Under the pieces are notes generated by a model that ran no database searches, had not been told where the DNA came from, and saw only the letters and a list, made by a program, of their open reading frames with translations. Source: Eutreptiella sp. 'Long Island Sound 2002' (lineage: Eukaryota; Euglenozoa; Euglenophyceae; Eutreptiales; Eutreptiaceae). Taken from it: a DNA stretch of 64,000 nt. Positions 1 to 9,438 of the stretch are shown one piece after another (within the stretch, counting starts at the first letter, position 1; each line of letters begins with the position of its first letter). Both the position numbers and the translations under genes were made by a program. The stretch lies in the NCBI GenBank assembly GCA_964036045.1, contig OZ038378.1, positions 183,298,944 through 183,362,943 on the forward strand, written 5' to 3'.

Positions 1-1
1 G

Positions 2-1738
2 CAGCCACAGCCACGGCTGCAGCAGCAGGCCCTGCAAACCGAGCCCCCGCCGCAGCCGCAGCCGCAGCAACCGTCGGAGTCCCCACAGATTTTGCCAGAT
101 TCATGTCACACCCAGCCACATCTCCCCCCACAGCCTCACTCTCGCTTGCAGCCCCAGATCCAGATGCAGCCTGAGCCAGAGCCTCATCCACATGCACAGC
201 CACAGCCTCAAGCACAGCCACAGCACCCTGCACAGCCCCTCCATGAGCCAGAGCCTACGCCGCAGCCACAGCCACAGGCACGACCCGAACACGTGGACGG
301 GCCCTCCAGCCCCTCCTCCCGCGACGCTGGCCCTGATGCGGCGCCGCACCACAGCGTCCCCTCGGGTCCCACCGACCGCAGTGACCCCCCGGGCCCGGCA
401 GGTCTACCGGACACCGACAGTGCACCGCAGGACACCGACAGTGCACCGGCAGGTCTTGCGGACACCGGCGCCTCTCTGGAGGCCCCCTCCGCGCCGCTCC
501 CCCCGGGGCCGCAGCCGTCGGGGTACTCCCACGCGCTGTTCGCGCACGGCCTGTTCGGGCCGTACCCCTTGGCCGGCCTCCCGCCGGGCGGCCCAGCGGG
601 CGCTGTGGCGCCGGCCGGTCTGCCGCTGGGCCCGGGCCCCGTGCCCCCGCTCGGCTTTCTGCCCCCGCCGGTGCTGTTCGCCGGTGTCCCCTACGTCCCG
701 GCCCCTGCCCCCCACACCCCTCCGTCCCCGATCCTCCCCCTGGCCCCGGCAGAACACACCGACCCGCCTCCGCCCCCCGACGACCACCGCCCGGACTCTC
801 GGCCGCAGCCTCAGGACGTCGGCCTCCCCGAGGGCGAGCCGATCTCCGCCGCGCGCGCGACACCCCCGCCGCACGCACCGCACCCCGCGGCCCTCCTCCC
901 GCAGCCGGGCATGCCCCTCGTTACGCTGCCGCCCGCGTACCCGCCCGCCCCGCAGCCCCTCGGGGCCGGCTTTCCGCCGGCCCCGTTCCTGCCCGCGTGG
1001 CACCCGTGGGCCCCCCAAGGCCAGTCCGCGACCCCCACGGCCTCTGCCGCGACCCAAACCCCCGAAACCCCCCGCACCCCGTCCGACGCCCCGCCGTCCC
1101 CGACGCCCGCCGCGGCCGTCCCGGCGACCAAGGCCCCGCCCCCGCTCCGCGATTCGTCGGCCGTGAATGAGCCGGGCGCCCGGAGCGACCGGGAGAGCGA
1201 CCTGGACCAGCGCGAGGCGGCGCTGCGGGCGCGGGAGGTGCAGTTCGAGCAGCTGCTCACGCTGTGGCACCGGTCGTCCCAAGGCGACTTCCTGCGGGTG
1301 CTGCAGCAGCTGCGCGGCGGGGCCGGCCCCGAGGAGCCCCCCGCGACCGGCCCCGGCCCCGCCGCCCCGGCCCCCGCGACCGCGCTGCCGCTGCCGCGGC
1401 AGAAGCGCGCGTCGACCGGCGTCTCCTCCCGCGCCGCCGTGGCCCTGCCGCGCGCGGCCCCGCGGCAGGAGCTCATGGACGCGGCACAGCGGGCGCTCGC
1501 CTGCCACATGGTGACGACGGAGATGGGCGTCCCGCTGGCCGCGCTGCGGCTGCGGCGCTCCATGGCCCTCGAGCCGTACCGCGCACGGCCAGTGCGGCGC
1601 CGGAAGGCCCGCCCGGTGCCGAAGCTGCGGGCGGCCGACGCCTGCGATCGGACCCCCAGCGTCGCGGAGCTCAGCTCGGCGGTCCAGAGCCCCTCGTGTG
1701 CCCCGTGGAGCATGCACCGCCAGCCTCCTTTCGGGTAA
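2..1738 (+). CDS. Pro/Gln-rich low-complexity protein, 3' part (5' end outside window)
   Basis: The frame is open from base 2 to a TAA at 1736-1738, so the gene almost certainly starts to the left of the window. I do not recognise the family. The first ~70 codons are Gln/Pro repeats (QPQP, PEPH). A long Pro/Ala/Gly-rich segment follows, with hydrophobic patches such as LPLGPGPVPPLGFLPPPVLF. A short charged heptad-like stretch near 1165-1310 (SDLDQREAALRAREVQFEQL) could form a coiled coil. The C-terminal ~100 residues are Arg-rich (RPVRRRKARPVPKLR), which could serve as a nuclear localisation signal or bind nucleic acid. Base composition is extremely GC-rich, like the genes at 23-27 kb, which supports coding. 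Several other frames are open here only because stop codons are rare at this GC. A disordered regulatory or scaffold protein is an inference, not a demonstrated function. Confidence 0.6.
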   Translation, partial: QPQPRLQQQALQTEPPPQPQPQQPSESPQILPDSCHTQPHLPPQPHSRLQPQIQMQPEPEPHPHAQPQPQAQPQHPAQPLHEPEPTPQPQPQARPEHVDGPSSPSSRDAGPDAAPHHSVPSGPTDRSDPPGPAGLPDTDSAPQDTDSAPAGLADTGASLEAPSAPLPPGPQPSGYSHALFAHGLFGPYPLAGLPPGGPAGAVAPAGLPLGPGPVPPLGFLPPPVLFAGVPYVPAPAPHTPPSPILPLAPAEHTDPPPPPDDHRPDSRPQPQDVGLPEGEPISAARATPPPHAPHPAALLPQPGMPLVTLPPAYPPAPQPLGAGFPPAPFLPAWHPWAPQGQSATPTASAATQTPETPRTPSDAPPSPTPAAAVPATKAPPPLRDSSAVNEPGARSDRESDLDQREAALRAREVQFEQLLTLWHRSSQGDFLRVLQQLRGGAGPEEPPATGPGPAAPAPATALPLPRQKRASTGVSSRAAVALPRAAPRQELMDAAQRALACHMVTTEMGVPLAALRLRRSMALEPYRARPVRRRKARPVPKLRAADACDRTPSVAELSSAVQSPSCAPWSMHRQPPFG

Positions 1739-3424
1739 CGCCCAGCGGGCGGTTGGGTACAGATTCCCACGCGCGCACGCGTCCATGTGTCCGCGGGGGG
1801 GGGTCGGCTGTCGGTTAGTTTAGGGTTGTGATCAGGGGAAGGCTAAAGTTTTGCCTCTTTGTTGCTGTTTATGGGCTCCAAGGGTGTGCATACACGGCGA
1901 ATCGAAGGAGGAGGGTGCTTCCTTTTGCAGCCATCCCCAACAAGTTTTTTCTGGAGGCCACACTTTTCTAGGAGCCTGTTGCTGCAAGGGCCTGGTGGGA
2001 TTGTGGGCTGTGCGTTCAGCAAGAAACCCTGACCCCATATTTTTTTCCAATGGAGTGGCCTGTTCAACCATCACCAGGTGCTGTTTCCGCAGCTTTGGGC
2101 TGATTTTGTACCGCTGTGTGCGCAGGCGGGGGGAGGGAGTACATAGGCCATACAAAGCCATCAGAGCAACCGAATCCAAGTCATTGCGGTACCTCGCTCC
2201 ATCCCAACCCAAACCGACGTTTTTTCATGCGTTCCATTCCCACCCACCCCTGCCTTTCCGCCGCTAATCTGACCCTGTGGCAGGACGAAACAGTTCGATC
2301 CCACAGTGTACATACTCCGGTGCTTTGCTTGAGTGTATTTACCGCAAGGGCTGGTGGCTGACAGATCTTCGAGAGGGTTGCAGCCCATCAGCCCTGATCA
2401 TGGTTGTAGCACGGCATTGTCGAAGCACCACGACCGCGTCTGACTGTGATTTGTTGGCCGCAGCTTTTGTGGTCGCGCCTGCAAGACGACATGTTTGTGA
2501 TCTGGTTGTCGCGGGAAAAGGGGCCGGGTCATGCTTGTGAAGAGTCGCTGCTCCTCGCAACAGCATTTGTGCCTGCGACTGCAATCCACTTCTATTTGTT
2601 TGCATGTGGTTGCATGAAGCGACAGGCAATCGTAGGCCCAAGAGGTCCAGGGTGGCCCCAAGGGATACTAAAAGGATACGTCTGCAGAGGCGGGGCGCAA
2701 TAATCGTGGGACGTTGGGGGCTCTGGGGATCGCCCATGCATTCTAGATACCTCTGCCCTTCGTCGCCCTGTTGATCTTCCTCCCCCCCGTTCCCCTCCTC
2801 TTGACCGTGGTAATCCCCCTCTCTCTTGCACAAGCACTGCCAAAGTCAGGGAAAGCGATGGACAGAGATCCTGTCCTTCGCCCATCTACTCGAATTGGGG
2901 GCCATTGATTGACAGCATAACCACTGAGACAGGAGCGTCCATCGGGTGCTGAAGGAAGGGAGGTGCAATCCCCACACTGTGATTGAATCGCCAGCTGCAC
3001 TGGCCCTTGGATGCCACACCTTGTGTGGCGAATATCACCTGTGCCGGCCTCATGGTACGCCCCCCCACCACCACAAAGTGGATCACCAGGTCCATGTCCG
3101 CAAGGTCGGCAAGTAAGTATTGGTGATCATTGTGTAGAGGGGGCAAATCTGCAAAGTCTCTGACAGTAACACTTCTAACTCCAATTGAGACCTACTTACA
3201 AGGCCATAGACTCGTTATGCCTCGTACCCCATGCAATTATTGACCTCATGTTGGATTTGTTAATAGTTCCGCTGCAGACCACAGTATTTTGCACCATCTT
3301 GGCACCACTTTAGGTGGCAAGATGCGGCGTTTTCTGTTTCTTGTGGTATGTTGGTTGTGCTTTGCATTTAAATTGGGCAATGCTATTCACGCATTCCCAT
3401 GTGCCCGGAGCAAACAAGTAGGAG
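1739..3424. other. Intergenic stretch, no supported gene
   Basis: Composition drops from very GC-rich to mixed straight after the stop codon at 1738. Open frames here are short, overlap on both strands and show no family motif. I see no RNA gene. Confidence 0.5.
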
Positions 3425-3955
3425 AGCAAAGATACATACTTCCTTCTGATGAAAGGTGATTGCCTTTTCAACATTGCACTTTTAGGATTTCAAGGTAAAA
3501 ACCCCTCCGCCCATTTGATGATAGTACAGTGAGTGGCATGGGATCACCGACAATGCGAATTCAATTAAACATTTTCATCATAGTTTCAGCAGCAATGAAA
3601 ACGATGCCTACTTCCCTGTAATGAAAGCTAATTGCCTTTTCACTGTTGCAGTTTTGGGATTTCAAGGTAAAAACACCTCCAGCCATTTAATGGTGGTAAA
3701 GCTGAGCCGCATGCAATCTCCGACAGTGAGATCAAAAAAGAGGGCATTTTCTCCAGGGTGTGCAGTTGTCGCTTTTCATCAGAGTTTTGGCATCAATGAA
3801 CAAAGATGCCTATTTTCTTTTGATGGAAGCCGTTGCTCGATCAATGTTGCAGTTTGGGGTTTCAAGGAAAAAACACCCTCTGACCATTTGATGGTAGTAA
3901 GCTGAGTGGCATGCAATCTCTAACAATGAGATCATAAAAAGGGCATTTTCTGTAG
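3425..3955 (+). repeat. Three imperfect tandem copies, unit about 170-200 bp
   Basis: The same block recurs three times. It runs: a GATGAAAG-like start, ATTGCCTTTTCA or a variant, TTTTGGGATTTCAAGG, AAAACNCCCTC, CCATTTGATGGTAGT, then AGCTGAGTGGCATGCAATCTC. Matching points lie near 3449, 3620 and 3822, giving periods of about 171 and 202 bp. The short open frame across copies 2 and 3 is a by-product of the repeat. Confidence 0.75.
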
Positions 3956-5046
3956 ATTGGAATTGTATCTATGGGTTTCCACATGGGAGGAGTGGAGCGA
4001 TTATGCAGCGGATTGTTGGGTGAGGATCACCGATCCTGACCTCGACCATGCATCATGTCTCCATATTCCACAATTTATCTGTGACCGGATGCCACCGGAC
4101 CACGGCGTTGAGCTATGGGAACGCGTGGCTTGGCACCAATACCACATCTTGCTGCAGGTTGGCAAGCTCCAACAACGGCTAGCTATGCCGCCACGCGACG
4201 CACTGGCACCGCTATCACCTCCGCAGGCATACCGGTATGGTATACCAAGCTGTGGCCCTGCACCGTCCAACCTAATCCTACTGATGCCATCCTACACCAA
4301 CAGGCATGGTACACCCCAACGTGCACCAAACAACATAAAGGTGCCGCGTAATGTGACCCAGGAGGATTGCTATGGCGAACACGCCTTGCAGCAGCCACCG
4401 GGGTACTACACCAAGGCATAGATGGTGCGTTACCTCAATCGTTGCTTTTGGGAGTTCCCATTGACAAGCTTCCCCATTGCAGTAGGTGTCATGGTACCTA
4501 GCCCAGCCGTGGTTTCGGCACTACCAAGGCACCATGCTACAGGACGCCCTCAACACCGGTAGGTGGCTATATGATTCCCAATATGATTTCCAAGGCGCAG
4601 ATCTAGGGTCCATTTTCAAGCTAAGGCCAGTTGACGTTGAGAAGAAATGGATGATATCCATTGTAGCGTTATACGTAGAGCAAATCATCCAACGGCTGTG
4701 ACAACGGCAACAAGTTGATTGCATTAAAGGACGACACATGATACGGCACATTCGGTGGGTTTAAGGGCGGGAGGAAAATTGGCTTGCGCGGGGGGGGGGG
4801 TCGTGGGAGCCCCCCGAAGGAGGGGGGGGGGGGTCTGGCAATGGGGCTCCTGTGACAGAACCCTTGGTAAAGTACCAATCACCTCGAAGAGAGGTTGTTC
4901 GATCAAGCGCGGGACTGGGCGTTGTATACCCCCCCTTTTTTGGGGTCATTCACGTAGCATACCCCAAGGCATGGTGTAATAATTTGTAAGCAGAAGGCTC
5001 CAAGCAGTGGGGATGCACTATCAGCTGCAACAGCCCACGGTAGAAT

Positions 5047-5105
5047 GGTAGCGCAGCCGGCTGCTGTTTTTGCGGTCGGCGGTTCGAATCCTGGTCAGTC
5101 GAATG
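5047..5105 (+). repeat. tRNA-like sequence with A and B boxes (SINE-type promoter)
   Basis: TAGCGCAGCCGG fits the internal A box. GGTTCGAATCC, about 32 bases downstream, is a perfect B box. The T stem does not pair well and no convincing acceptor stem exists, so this is tRNA-derived rather than a working tRNA. Confidence 0.5.
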
Positions 5106-5130
5106 CCATCGGCGGCGTCGCCAGCATGTG

Positions 5131-5200
5131 GACCGGACCGGGGTTCGAACCGCCGACCAAAAAATCCACCACCCGCTGCACTACCACTCAACCACTGCCT
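5131..5200 (-). repeat. Second tRNA-like sequence, convergent with the one at 5047
   Basis: Read on the minus strand it has the A-box-like TAGTGCAGCGGG and the B box GGTTCGAACCC. It resembles the plus-strand copy over most of its length, including GGTCGGCGGTTCGAA. The two copies face each other inside one inverted-repeat element. Confidence 0.5.
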
Positions 5201-5842
5201 GTAATGGTGCATGTGGTCTCCCCACTGCTTGGATCCAAGTCTGCCACTGACGAAAACCCATTCTATGTGTTTCTCTCTAACCGGACATAAATACCACCAC
5301 TGCTCCCCCCCCCCCCCCCTCAATGGAAGTTCCACTTTATTTGCCACCATCTATGACCTTTTTCAAGGCCCCGTCACGGGACCCAAGGAGGGGGGGGGTC
5401 CGGGAAAGGGGCTCCAACGACCCCCCCCCCCCCCCCGCGCAAGCCAATTTTCCCCCACCCAAGAGAAATGGATCCTCATCAGCTTCGACTTTAGTAATGT
5501 CTTTCCCATGTTGTCGCATGTGTTTATTGAAGCTGGCATGCATAAGATACAACTGCCACCCTTTCATATCCGATTTATCCTAGTGACATTGGTCATCCCG
5601 TTCCAACCCTGTGTTGTTTCACTCCGCGGGCGGGCGGGCATCGGGCAATGGGATCCCTTCTCACTGCTCATCTTGTCTTTCTGTGCTTCATTTCTCCTCT
5701 TTCTTTTTGACACCATCCTCTCTGCTGAGTGTTTGCCCACTTGAACCCACATAGCTCTGATTTTGGGTATATTTGTGCATTATATTCCCCTTTCTTGCAC
5801 CACCTCACCATGCAATCTTCTCTTTTTGAACCTGGGCATCTA

Positions 5843-6237
5843 CAGCTTTGTCCAAGCTACAGTAGGTGTAGGGACCATATTAATTTGGGACTTTTGCGTC
5901 GGGGGGTACATCGATGATTTGTGTGTTTTGATCCTCGAAAGCCTTCTCACCGGCGCGAAGGTATGTCATAGATGGGGCACATCAGCCGGTGAATTGCCAC
6001 TCTGGGATACTGGTATTTTTCGCAATGTTGATCATCTCACATACTAGCCACTCTGGCATACTGGCATTTTTCGCAATGTTGATCATCTCACATACTATTG
6101 TCTGAGCCTAATTCAAAAAGGAATTCTCACCATTTCTGATACTATCCTTTTAGGTACCCCCCCTTGTGTGGGCTACGGCCTTGTCCAGGCTACAGCGGGC
6201 GTAGGGACCGTATTATTTTGGGACCTAATTTGATTCG
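5843..6237 (+). repeat. Short direct repeats, including a 52-bp tandem duplication
   Basis: The block GCCACTCTGGGATACTGG through ATCATCTCACATACT occurs at 5996-6047 and again, nearly identical, at 6048-6099. A second pair, CTTGTCCAGGCTACAG...GTAGGGACC, occurs near 5850 and near 6180. No gene is supported in the surrounding 5.5-6.8 kb. Confidence 0.75.
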
Positions 6238-7089
6238 GCATCAAATGTAGTGCAGCCACATAAGACATAGGTTTGGTGGCAAATTTGCCAGCTAGAACAA
6301 GGAATAGGCCCTACCTGTAGATAAGGCACCGATCATGGTCTTCAACTACCCCAAACCTGCAGGCCCACCATTGAAAAACATCAGAGACGAAAGGAGGGAA
6401 ACCCGTCTGGTGATGGGAAAAGGCCGCAAAATCCAAGCCCTCCAGCATATGCAGCCATGTGTCTGGGAGGGGGAAGGGAGGGTAACACATGACCTCCCAC
6501 ATCCTTGGGCAAGGACTTTTGTGTGAACGTGACGCTAGCTGTCAAGACGCAGGGCAGTAATAAACAGTGTGGAGCGATTGTTCCTCCTGTTTTTTGGGCC
6601 TTGTAGGCCGTGGAGGTGAGAAGAACAGGGAGCACCCAGATTTTTAGAAGCCGAACCCTCTCCGTGAGAGAAAGAGGGAACAATGCTGTTAGAGAGGTCC
6701 TCCTTCAGGCCTCCCCTGACGCTTCGGAAAAGGCCTGAACGACGGCCACATACCCAGTAAGTACCCTCGGGTATTTAACTAATTGTGACACTGGCAGGCC
6801 AGAGTTGAGAGGAGCATCCTTTTTTGACTACGAAAAGCCAGCTTTGATCACCAACGCCGACATGGAAAGATTAAGTCTTAATCCTGACACCAGCCTGAAA
6901 GCTGTCATGTGCTCTACTATGGGCCTTAGGGACCGAGGGGGGCGGCCTGTTCGAATTCCAGCCCCCCCCCCCCCCGACCACCCAAAGTTTTCGAACCCGT
7001 CTTTCTCCAAATTGAGATTTTGGTGGAAAGTGTTGGCGCCAAAGGCGCACAAAAATTTTTGTTGGTCTCCTAAGGGGGTATTGTTTTTT

Positions 7090-7330
7090 TTTTTTACCCT
7101 ACGTGTCTATACTCAAAATACTCAGAATTTCGTAGAGAATTCAAAAATGGGTGAAAAACACACAAAAAAATTTGACCCCCAACCTGACCTCCAGGTCGGA
7201 CCTTGGCTCATGGGAGCCTGAGCTATGGGGCAAATTTTTTCTGAAATTTTTTCACCCTAGTTGTGTATGTTCAAAATGATCAACTGTATGTTCAAAATGA
7301 TCAGCGCGTCATGGGGTTTCACTTTGAGGT
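7090..7330 (+). repeat. Dispersed repeat shared with 38.8-39.0 kb and 43.25 kb
   Basis: It contains CTATACTCAAAATACTCAG, then TTCAAAAATGGGTGAAAAAC, TGGGAGCCTGAGCT, GTGTATGTTCAAAATGATCA and TTTGAGGTATNTATGTTGGG, ending at a C tract. The same ordered blocks occur at 38815-39040, and the last part recurs at 43240-43310. Confidence 0.75.
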
Positions 7331-7389
7331 ATCTATGTTGGGTTAACGACCCACCTGGCCCCCCCCCCCCCCCACCTACCCCCCCCCGT

Positions 7390-7665
7390 CGCCATGACTG
7401 GCAAGGGTCGGCAGGGCCAGTGGGGCATGTGGACCTCTGGACCCAACTGCTGCACGAAAATGAGTCACAAGGGACAACCATACAGTGGCTGCACGTCCCC
7501 TCGCACGTAGGCGTGGATGGTAACACGCTCGCGGACCAGCTGGCTGACATCGGACGCCGGCACTCCCCCGTGCTGAAGGGGCAAGTCACGGTGTCACTGG
7601 CGGGAGGGGAATCACTAGACGAGTTGGAATCGGAACCGGAGTCCGACCTTGAAGCCCTAGTTATG
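7390..7665 (+). pseudogene. Retroelement RNase H domain fragment
   Basis: The plus-strand frame encodes a short helix (VDLWTQLLHENESQ), then TIQWLHVPSHVGVDGNTLAD and QLADIGRRHSP. The W-x-H-V-P-S-H-x-G-x-x-G-N-x-x-A-D signature with a downstream AD-x-G is the C-terminal part of type I RNase H, as found in LTR and non-LTR retroelement polyproteins. The N-terminal half of RNase H and any reverse transcriptase are missing. Poly-C low-complexity DNA surrounds the fragment, so it is a decayed remnant and not an active gene. The frame continues to 8016 without recognisable domains. Confidence 0.6.
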
Positions 7666-8227
7666 TGGACAGCAATGGAGGGGGTGGGGGACCACGGCAC
7701 CCCCCTCCCCCCACGGCAGGCGGCGAGCAACGAAGAAAGGGAGGGGAGGAGGGAACAACCCCTGCTCACCCCCCCCCCCCCCCCAGCCAGCGACCACTCC
7801 ACAACCCAAACGCAGTTGTCGCCACGCAGATTATGTCACACCCCAAGTCCATGGGCCACGCGGTGGTCTGGTGGACATCGAAATTTGCACCCCCCCTTCA
7901 AGGGCGCCATGTCCATCCACGGGCCGCTCCACCCCACCCTCCCACTGGCGATCTCGGGCCCAGTCTCGGGCACCAGCTCCCCACTCCCCTCCGACGAGAT
8001 CGCCTACACGGATTGAGTTTCACTCCCCTGACACACTCTCTCTCTCCACGGACACAACGTCGACCTGCAGCACTGAAGGCTCTCGATGTGTCACGCCGAT
8101 CAAGATTTCTCCCCTGTTCTAACACACTCATACACACACGCCCACGAGACACACCACGGCCGCAAGTACGACCCCGCCCCGGGAACACCCCCCACCAAGT
8201 GGCGGAGCTAGAATACTGGTAAGAGAC

Positions 8228-8600
8228 ATAGACGGCCCAATAGCGAGAGCGGTAGTCTCCAGTCGTCCAGTGCGGGGGTTCGATTCCCGGGAGCTACGGC
8301 TCTTGGGTCCCTTGCGTGTAGAGCTCTCTAGTGGGCATCGTTGGAACCACCCACCCCTACAGCAGCCCGCGCCACCGCCGGTACCGGCGGATCGGGTGGA
8401 GGTCTCGTCTATTTTTTGCACCAATGAAAACCCCCGCCCCAAAAAGAAATCGCATTGTGGCACCACACACTTGCAGCAGCGTGCGCCACCACCGGTACTT
8501 GAAGGGATCGATGGGAGGTCCCACCCATCGATCGGCGGCAACGGGACTCGAACTGGCGCCGAGTGCGCCGCCGCTCGGACATCGGCCGCCACAGATGGAT
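8228..8600. repeat. Element with convergent tRNA-like ends and an internal 117-bp-spaced duplication
   Basis: The left end on the plus strand has an A-box-like TAGCGAGAGCGG and a B-box-like GGTTCGATTCC. The right end on the minus strand has TGTCCGAGCGG and AGTTCGAGTCC. Between them two copies of a block of about 62 bp (CAGCAGC..GCGCCACC.CCGGTAC ... GGAGGTC) lie at 8342-8403 and 8459-8520. The layout is the same as in the 5.05-5.20 kb pair. Confidence 0.5.
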
Positions 8601-9438
8601 AATGCCCCACCCCAGTGCACGGCTAATAGTAATCCCCTCACAGACTCTCTCTCTCCTGTCCACACAACAACGACTTGCGCCTTACACACCCAAACACACA
8701 CATGTATGTGCCTGGTAACTCTGTATGTCACCCTGTACCCACTAGGCCTTTAGGCCCAAGGACCAACATCAGCAAACAGGGGGAGGGCATGGCCGAATGG
8801 GGCCAGTAGCAGCAAGTGCCCGCCCACTGGTGACCCCTGACCTATGCACGCCCCTGATCCTATAGAAACACGGCCAGGCGTACGGGCGTGAGCCTGGCTG
8901 CATGTTTGCCAACCTACATTCCAACAGGCGACAGCTGACCTGGTACAGTGCTGCAGGGAGGAAGGGACCTTGGCCCTCAACCCCAGCCATCGAACACTCG
9001 GACAGCAAGCACAGCGAACAATGATCTGTTACACTGAACTGAGAGCAATGAAGACCGTCGGGCAGGCGTGGTTGGAGCTAATTGCGGTGAACCAAACCTG
9101 ACCCATTGTGGCCCCCCCTTCAGACCCCCAAAAGTTTTCGCACCCGGTTGGGGTCTAGAGTTCGAACAGGCCGCCCCCTTGTTAGGGACTGCTTGAAATC
9201 TCCGGAGAATTGCCAGGGCGCAACAGCAACTGGCAAATCTGGACAAGTCGGCAAGCAGAATGCTCGAACTTCTCCCAAGCGGTGCGCACATCGAAGCCAC
9301 CCCCTTCAACTCAGAGCCACACGGTAGTGTGAGGGAATGTGATGCCCTGTGTCCCAGGTCCGATATTATCCACACCAGTTTGGCTGGTCCGCGATCTTTG
9401 AGCGCGTACCTGTTTATCCCCACGGTTTGCACGCCGCA

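Larger units (their letters stand above)
4770..5458. mobile_element. Inverted-repeat element, about 690 bp, with G/C-tract arms
   Basis: The left arm (4770-4816) reads GAAAATTGGCTTGCGCGGGG, then a G tract, then GTCGTGGGAGCCC. The right arm (5411-5458) is its near-perfect reverse complement: GGGGCTCCAACGAC, a C tract, then GCGCAAGCCAATTTTC. Between the arms lie a segment (4868-4985) that recurs inverted near 58.75 kb and two convergent tRNA-like sequences (5047-5200). There is no transposase, so a non-autonomous DNA element or fold-back element is the best reading. Target-site duplications were not resolved. Confidence 0.6.

Noticed and set aside
404-1786. 460-codon minus-strand frame over the first gene
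   Set aside because: Shadow of very GC-rich sequence, with Arg/Gly composition and no motif.
3957-4421. 154-codon plus-strand frame without an ATG start
   Set aside because: It begins at TTG, has no motif, and competing frames in the same bases look equally protein-like.
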